From assembly GCF_050611725.1 (NCBI RefSeq), contig NZ_JBODJB010000001.1:2976001-3040000 (forward strand): 64,000 nucleotides of DNA, read 5' to 3'. Below the pieces are notes generated by a model that was not told the origin of the DNA, searched no databases, and saw only the letters and a program-made list of their open reading frames with translations. A program made the translations under genes and the position numbers. This DNA is from Ferruginibacter sp050611725. GTDB lineage: Bacteria > Bacteroidota > Bacteroidia > Chitinophagales > Chitinophagaceae. Shown one piece after another: positions 59,314 through 64,000 of this stretch (position 1 is the first letter of the stretch; each line of letters opens with the position of its first letter).

Positions 59314-60720
59314 TTAATATCCTAATATCTTCAACATACTTTGTGCAGTCTGCTCTTTTGCATACACCCAATCATGTAGTTTACCATTTTTATCATGGCC
59401 GATAATGATATGTTTAGGCGAAGGAATTAAACAGTGTTTGATCCCACCATAACCACTGATCTGATCCTGATAAGCTCCGGTATGAAAGAACCCAACATAC
59501 AGCGGCTCTGTATTTCCATTACCAACTTTTGGTAAGAACACTTCATTGATATGTTCTTCACTATCATAATAATCATGACTATCGCAGGTAATACCGCCAA
59601 GGGTTACACGCTGATACTCTTCCTCCCATTTGTTGATCGGTAGCATTAAGAATTTCTCACCAATTCCCCAGGTATCGGGCAAAGTGGTAATGAAAGAAGA
59701 ATCGATCATATACCAGATCTCTCTATCATTCTGTCTTTTTTCACCGATCACACTATAGATATGCGCCATACTTTCGCCTACCGTATAACTTCCAAACTCA
59801 GTAAAGATATTCGGCATTGGTACTTTATTCCTTACACAAGCAACTTTGATATTACGCACAATTTCATTGATCATGAATTGATAATCGTATTCAAAGCCTA
59901 ATGAATGCTTAATAGGAAAGCCTCCGCCAATATTGATTGAATCTAATTCAGGACATATCTTCTTTAACTGACAATAAAGATTGATCACTTTATTCAATTC
60001 GCTCCAATAGTAAATATCATCTTTGATCCCTTTGTTCAGGAAGATGTGTAACATCTTCAACTGAAACTTATGTTCGTACCCTTCTATCTGATCAACATAA
60101 AATTCCAGAATATCTTTTGCTCTCATCCCTAACCGTGAGGTATAAAAAGGGAAGGTAGGTTCCTCTTCCGCTGCAACCCTGATACCAAGTTTGAACGGAT
60201 CTTTTACAGATTTGTATGCCTTCAACTCTTCCATATTATCCAACACCGGAATAACATTTTTAAATCCGCTGTTCAATAATTTTACAATTCTGTTGGTATA
60301 AGGTTTTTGTTTATACCCATTACAAATGATAAAAGTCTCCTTATTTATTTTCTTTTTTTGATACAGTTTATTTACAATATCAATATCATAAGCAAATGAA
60401 GTTTCCAAATGAATATTATGCTTCAACGCTTCTTCAACAATAAATGAAAAGTGAGAGCTTTTTGTGCAGTAACAATAATTATACTTACCCTCGTATTTAT
60501 GCTTTTTAAAAGCAACTTCGAACATCTTTTTTGCTTTATTGATCTGCATACCAATCTTAGGAAGATATGTTACCTTGAGGGGTGTACCGTATTTATCGAT
60601 CAAAGCTTTAAGATCCTGTCCGTTGTATTGCAAATAATCATCCTTTACTTTAAAATCTTCCTGAGGAAAATTAAAGGTTTGCTCTACCAGGTCGGAGTAG
60701 GTATTATTCATATTATTCAT
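59314..60720 (-). CDS. speA: Arginine decarboxylase, biosynthetic (fold III PLP enzyme)
   Basis: A 468-aa PLP-dependent decarboxylase that makes agmatine for polyamine synthesis. The Schiff-base lysine is in YNYCYCTKSSHFSF near residue 85. Further features are FKLGIRV, the glycine loop SINIGGGFPI, EFGSYTVGESMAH and the C-terminal CDSHDYY that binds substrate. It is shorter than the 630-aa enterobacterial SpeA and similar to other Bacteroidota versions. The ATG at 60720 is preferred to a TTG at 60729. The arginase-fold gene at 15925 is not a reliable agmatinase partner. Confidence 0.88.
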   Translation of the reverse strand: MNNMNNTYSDLVEQTFNFPQEDFKVKDDYLQYNGQDLKALIDKYGTPLKVTYLPKIGMQINKAKKMFEVAFKKHKYEGKYNYCYCTKSSHFSFIVEEALKHNIHLETSFAYDIDIVNKLYQKKKINKETFIICNGYKQKPYTNRIVKLLNSGFKNVIPVLDNMEELKAYKSVKDPFKLGIRVAAEEEPTFPFYTSRLGMRAKDILEFYVDQIEGYEHKFQLKMLHIFLNKGIKDDIYYWSELNKVINLYCQLKKICPELDSINIGGGFPIKHSLGFEYDYQFMINEIVRNIKVACVRNKVPMPNIFTEFGSYTVGESMAHIYSVIGEKRQNDREIWYMIDSSFITTLPDTWGIGEKFLMLPINKWEEEYQRVTLGGITCDSHDYYDSEEHINEVFLPKVGNGNTEPLYVGFFHTGAYQDQISGYGGIKHCLIPSPKHIIIGHDKNGKLHDWVYAKEQTAQSMLKILGY

Positions 60721-60750
60721 CAGCTGCAATTGGGTTTAAGTATTGAAGTG

Positions 60751-60758
60751 CAAATGTA
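60751..60758 (-). promoter_or_regulatory. -7 promoter element of speA
   Basis: Minus-strand TACATTTG, 30 bp before the ATG. Confidence 0.6.
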
Positions 60759-60775
60759 GTATAATCAAATAAAAA

Positions 60776-60801
60776 ACCGGATATGATTGCTCATATCCGG
60801 T
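60776..60801 (-). terminator. Intrinsic terminator of rpmI-rplT
   Basis: ACCGGATATGA/TCATATCCGGT stem (11 bp) with a 4-nt loop, followed on the minus strand by TTTTTTATTT. Confidence 0.9.
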
Positions 60802-60825
60802 AAATATAATTGTCGGTTAACAGTA

Positions 60826-61170
60826 CTATTTAACTTGAGCAACTAAAGCTTTGAAGCTTTCAGGTTCGTTCATTGCTAAGTCAGCCAAAACCTTACGGTT
60901 GATATCGATATTTTTTGCCGCTAATTTATGAATGAATTCGCTGTACGTAATTCCTTCTTCTCTTACTGCTGCATTGATACGTGCAATCCACAAAGAACGG
61001 TATTCACGTTTTTTCAATTTACGGCCAACATATGAATATGTTAACCCTTTTTCCATTACGTTTTTGGCAACGGTATATACATTTTTACGTTTGCCGTAAT
61101 AACCTTTAGCGGCTTTTAACACTCTTTTTCTACGAGCCCTTGATGCTACTGCATTTTTTGAACGTGGCAT
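60826..61170 (-). CDS. rplT: 50S ribosomal protein L20
   Basis: A 114-aa basic protein with MPRSKNAVASRARRKRVLKAAKGYYGKRKNVY and DRRVRKR-like LWIARINAAVREEGITYSEF. It is needed for early 50S assembly, and in several bacteria it represses its own operon by binding the mRNA. Follows rpmI after 50 bp of heptamer repeat. infC is not adjacent. Confidence 0.97.
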   Translation of the reverse strand: MPRSKNAVASRARRKRVLKAAKGYYGKRKNVYTVAKNVMEKGLTYSYVGRKLKKREYRSLWIARINAAVREEGITYSEFIHKLAAKNIDINRKVLADLAMNEPESFKALVAQVK

Positions 61171-61183
61171 ATCTTAATAAATT

Positions 61184-61204
61184 AAAAATTAAAAATTAAA
61201 AATT
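61184..61204. repeat. Three copies of AAAAATT between rpmI and rplT
   Basis: Three exact 7-bp units in the intercistronic gap. Confidence 0.7.
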
Positions 61205-61220
61205 CTAAAATTGATTGATA

Positions 61221-61418
61221 CTATCTCAATCCTAATAAACGCTTAACAAAAGCATGGTTTGTAGAATCTACTACGCCGTCTTTTCTTAAATTACGTTTAC
61301 GTTTTTTAGATTTTTTTGTCAGGATGTGACGTTTGAATGGCTTTTGAAAAGTGATCAAGCCTGTGCCCGTTACACTGAAACGTTTTTTGGCACTTGAGTT
61401 TGTTTTTACTTTTGGCAT
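61221..61418 (-). CDS. rpmI: 50S ribosomal protein L35
   Basis: A 65-aa basic protein with the L35 pattern MPKVKTNSSAKKRFSVTGTG, HILTKKSKKRKRNLRK and a short C-terminus. First gene of the rpmI-rplT unit. The usual upstream partner infC is missing here. A promoter at 61526-61533 gives the mRNA a leader of about 100 nt with two hairpins. Confidence 0.96.
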   Translation of the reverse strand: MPKVKTNSSAKKRFSVTGTGLITFQKPFKRHILTKKSKKRKRNLRKDGVVDSTNHAFVKRLLGLR

Positions 61419-61451
61419 TATATAACTTGTTATAGTTACTCCCTGCTGGCG

Positions 61452-61520
61452 GTCCCGAACAGACGGGACGCTTTTTGAGCCTTGTGGGAAATATTCGAAA
61501 AAGATGATTACTCTTTTTCG
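61452..61520 (-). promoter_or_regulatory. Structured leader of the rpmI-rplT mRNA
   Basis: Two hairpins lie between the promoter and the rpmI ATG: CGAAAAAGA/TCTTTTTCG (61496-61504 with 61512-61520) and GTCCCG/CGGGAC (61452-61457 with 61464-61469). This is where an L20 autoregulatory structure would sit. That role is inferred from position only. Confidence 0.45.
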
Positions 61521-61525
61521 GGCGG

Positions 61526-61533
61526 CAAAGGTA
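61526..61533 (-). promoter_or_regulatory. -7 promoter element of rpmI-rplT
   Basis: Minus-strand TACCTTTG, about 108 bp before the rpmI ATG. Confidence 0.65.
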
Positions 61534-61620
61534 ATGATTTACAGTGATTTTTAAAGGATTTTAGTTTGTTTTTTTGATTTTACGGCCAAATTACTACGTA
61601 CCGCTTATAACAATATGGTT

Positions 61621-61649
61621 TTGAACTAATTCAGTACTACTTATTTTTG
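61621..61649 (+). promoter_or_regulatory. Promoter of the M13 peptidase gene
   Basis: TTG at 61621-61623, 18-bp spacer, TATTTTTG at 61642-61649. The ATG at 61656 falls on or next to the predicted transcription start. Confidence 0.6.
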
Positions 61650-61655
61650 AGGGAT

Positions 61656-63680
61656 ATGAAAAAACTAACTGCTACTTTTTGCCTTATCCTCTGCATCGGG
61701 ATACAGGCTCATAGCCAAACTTTGGTAATCAAAAAAAAGATCGATACCATCGGTATGGACCTTACCACTAAACCCGGTGATGATTTTTATAAATACGCCA
61801 ATGGCAATTGGGTGAAAAATACAGATATCCCTCCTTCAAAAACAAGCTGGGGCAATTTTGCCATGCTTGCGGAGCAATCGTCAATAGCTGTGCAAAAACT
61901 ATTGGAAGATGCTGCAAAAAACACTCGGAAAGGACGAAGTTATAAAATGGTCGGAGATTTTTATACCAGCGGTATGGATACTGTGAATGTAGAAAAAATG
62001 GGATACCAACCAATAAAAAAAGATCTGGAAAGAATCAGCGCCATTAAAAATACCGATGAAGTACTAGCTGAAATAGCTTACATGCATACCAAGGGCATCA
62101 CAGCACCCTTATTTAATTTTTCCATTTATGCAGATGCGAAAGCAACCTCACAATACATTGCACATTTCGATCAGGGCGGTATTGTTTTACCGGACCGAGA
62201 TTATTATTTAAAGGATGATAAAAGAAGTACGGATATAAGGAAAGAATATCTTTCTTACATAACCGATCTTTTTATATTAACGGGCACCGACTCTATTCTT
62301 GCTGCAGCTAATGCAGCTTCAATTATTGAACTGGAAACTCAACTTGCAAAAGTTCAAATGAGCAAAACAGATCTAAAAGATCCGCTGAAAACTTATAACA
62401 AGTTAGATGTATTAACATTCGGCAAACAATTAAAGTCAATTGACCTGAATACTTTGATGAAGAAAATGTTGATCGGCAATCAGAAAAACTTTTTAGCTAA
62501 TAATGTGAATTTTATTATTACAGCAGACAGTTTACTCAACGCTCTCCCATTGCAATCCTGGAAGAATTATTTACAGTGGTACATTCTGAAAAGTGCTGCC
62601 CCCTATTTAAGCAACGATTTTGTTCAACGTAATTTTCAATATGGCAAAACTATATCAGGTCAGAAAACGATTACTCCAAGATGGCAACGCATCAGTTATT
62701 TAATTGATAATAGACTGGGAGATCTTTTAGGCAAACTTTATGTGCAAAAATATTTTTCGCCTTCGGCTAAAAAAAGAATGCTTGCTTTAGTAAATAATCT
62801 ACAACAGGCATTTGCAGAAAGAATAAAAAAAGCTGACTGGATGAGCAATGCTACCAAAGCAAAAGCATTGCTAAAACTAGCCGCTTTTACAAAGAAAATA
62901 GGATACCCTGATAAATGGAAGAACTATGATGGCGTTGTAATTGTAAAAGACAATCTTATACAAAATTTAAGAACCTGTGCCGAATGGAATTATACATATA
63001 GTATAAAAAGATTGGGCAAACCTATCGATAAAACAGAATGGTACATGACACCACAAACCGTAAACGCATATTATGCCCCTTTAAGCAACGAAATTGTTTT
63101 CCCTGCTGCAATACTGCAGCCGCCTTTCTTTGATCCTGAGGCGGACGATGCATTTAATTATGGTAGTATTGGCGCTGTTATCGGACATGAAATGACACAT
63201 GGATTTGATGACGATGGTAGAAAATATGATGCCGAAGGTAATTTGACTGACTGGTGGAACGAAGACGATGCAGTCAAATTTAAAATTCAAACGGATAAAA
63301 TTATTGCGGTATTTGATTCCTTAACAGTTTTAGACACTTTACATGTAAACGGCAAATTAACTTCCGGAGAAAACATTGCCGACCTTGGTGGCTTGAGTAT
63401 AGCATACGATGCATTCAAAAAAACTGCTCAGGGAAAATCAAACAAAAAGATCGAAGGCTTCACACCTGATCAACGCTTTTTTTTAAGTTGGGCTTATGCT
63501 TGGCGTAGCAAAGTGTTACCCGAAACCGCTGCTAGACTGATCATTGTTGATGTGCATGCTCCTAATGAACTCAGAGGAAATGAACCGCTGAAACAAATGG
63601 AAGCTTTTCATAAAGCTTTTAATATTAAACCGGGAGATAAAATGTTTATACCTGAAGAAGAAAGAATAAAAATATGGTAG
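61656..63680 (+). CDS. M13-family zinc metallopeptidase (neprilysin-like)
   Basis: A 674-aa secreted peptidase. It has a signal peptide (about 1-20, ending AHSQ), a long helical N-terminal M13 domain with DFYKYANGNWVKNTDIPPSKTSWGNF, and a catalytic C-terminal domain. Zinc motifs: GHEMTHGFDDDG (HExxH) and GENIADLGG (third ligand Glu). NAYYAPLSNEIVFPAAILQPPFFD binds the peptide. It is probably periplasmic and degrades short peptides. The ATG at 61656 is preferred to a TTG at 61647, which is part of the promoter. Confidence 0.95.
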   Translation: MKKLTATFCLILCIGIQAHSQTLVIKKKIDTIGMDLTTKPGDDFYKYANGNWVKNTDIPPSKTSWGNFAMLAEQSSIAVQKLLEDAAKNTRKGRSYKMVGDFYTSGMDTVNVEKMGYQPIKKDLERISAIKNTDEVLAEIAYMHTKGITAPLFNFSIYADAKATSQYIAHFDQGGIVLPDRDYYLKDDKRSTDIRKEYLSYITDLFILTGTDSILAAANAASIIELETQLAKVQMSKTDLKDPLKTYNKLDVLTFGKQLKSIDLNTLMKKMLIGNQKNFLANNVNFIITADSLLNALPLQSWKNYLQWYILKSAAPYLSNDFVQRNFQYGKTISGQKTITPRWQRISYLIDNRLGDLLGKLYVQKYFSPSAKKRMLALVNNLQQAFAERIKKADWMSNATKAKALLKLAAFTKKIGYPDKWKNYDGVVIVKDNLIQNLRTCAEWNYTYSIKRLGKPIDKTEWYMTPQTVNAYYAPLSNEIVFPAAILQPPFFDPEADDAFNYGSIGAVIGHEMTHGFDDDGRKYDAEGNLTDWWNEDDAVKFKIQTDKIIAVFDSLTVLDTLHVNGKLTSGENIADLGGLSIAYDAFKKTAQGKSNKKIEGFTPDQRFFLSWAYAWRSKVLPETAARLIIVDVHAPNELRGNEPLKQMEAFHKAFNIKPGDKMFIPEEERIKIW

Positions 63681-63715
63681 GGTAAAATAAAGTACGGGAG
63701 TTATACTTCTGTTCT

Positions 63716-63976
63716 TTATGATTTCTTAAAAGTAAATTTGAAATACAGTAGCACCATTGACAGAAAACAAATGATACTATTACAAATGATCACAGGCAAT
63801 ATCCCTTTCATGCTTCCGTAAATAACCCAGATAACCGTACTGATAAATACGATCAAAATTGTCATCAAATTTAAATCACCAACACTTTTAGTTTTCCATG
63901 CCTGATAAACCTGCGGCATAAAAGTAATGCTGCTGAGAGCAGAGCCTGTATGCCCAATTACTTCTGTCCAATCCAT
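63716..63976 (-). CDS. SemiSWEET-family small sugar transporter
   Basis: An 86-aa protein with three membrane helices forming one PQ-loop unit. The motif MPQVYQAWKTKSVGDL in helix 1 and an Asn-containing third helix (IICNSIICFLS) are characteristic. SemiSWEETs work as homodimers that carry sugars such as sucrose or glucose across the inner membrane. The substrate here is unknown. Upstream regulatory DNA lies outside the window. Confidence 0.9.
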   Translation of the reverse strand: MDWTEVIGHTGSALSSITFMPQVYQAWKTKSVGDLNLMTILIVFISTVIWVIYGSMKGILPVIICNSIICFLSMVLLYFKFTFKKS

Positions 63977-64000
63977 AAAAATTATTTTTCTTTTCGATAA

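Overview
The window looks like chromosomal DNA from a member of the Bacteroidota, most likely class Chitinophagia (Chitinophagaceae-like). The signs are AT-rich DNA, many TAnnTTTG-type -7 promoter elements, almost no Shine-Dalgarno sequences, a fused SecDF, type B L31, a bacillithiol enzyme, GldL/GldM-family proteins and a surface protein with a gliding-motility-associated C-terminal domain. No phage, IS element, integrase or CRISPR array was seen, so most of it is core chromosome with some accessory pieces.

Layout. 1-10 kb: partial DUF1573 gene, yajC, coaE, a PLP aminotransferase, a 1361-aa secreted Ig/PKD surface protein and secDF. 10-17 kb: A-type Fe-S carrier, a stand-alone methylmalonyl-CoA-mutase-type catalytic subunit, and a minus-strand group with a membrane protein, an unusual radical SAM protein and an arginase-fold protein that has lost metal ligands. 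17-24 kb: ccmE-ccmF-bshB1, fatty acid desaturase, DUF1003 protein, glnS. 24-32 kb: RNA helicase, small proteins, tRNA-Cys, nucleoside phosphorylase, dapF, CorA, Nudix, dihaem cytochrome c. 32-35 kb: RNase P RNA carrying palindromic repeats, then an arsenic operon (arsR, DUF6428, arsC-like phosphatase, acr3) with an operator-like palindrome over its promoter. 35-43 kb: a complete histidine operon hisG-D-(four-helix-bundle gene)-C-B-H-A-F-(59-aa small ORF)-IE. It is preceded by a histidine-rich leader peptide and an intrinsic terminator, which together form a transcription attenuator. 43-51 kb: dipeptide epimerase, malQ, tpiA, a GlmU-like protein, rpmE, YajQ, an acyltransferase. 51-56 kb: a three-gene minus-strand cassette made of a GldL-like protein, a GldM-like protein and a beta-helix/PorG-like barrel fusion. 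56-64 kb: lgt, bacilliredoxin, hsp20, arginine decarboxylase, rpmI-rplT, M13 peptidase, SemiSWEET.

The most interesting accessory locus is the GldL/GldM/PorG-like cassette. It keeps the two residues known to matter for proton flow in the type IX secretion/gliding motor (a TM2 Glu in GldL and an N-terminal Arg in GldM), but it has no gldK or gldN neighbours. Its outer membrane protein carries an N-terminal parallel beta-helix. I read it as a possible reduced or repurposed trans-envelope motor. The second highlight is the his attenuator with its 14-residue leader peptide (five His). A third theme is dispersed AT-rich periodic repeats that sit exactly at the 3' ends of genes and supply their stop codons at four places.

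All assignments come from reading the sequence and from remembered family features. No database search was run.
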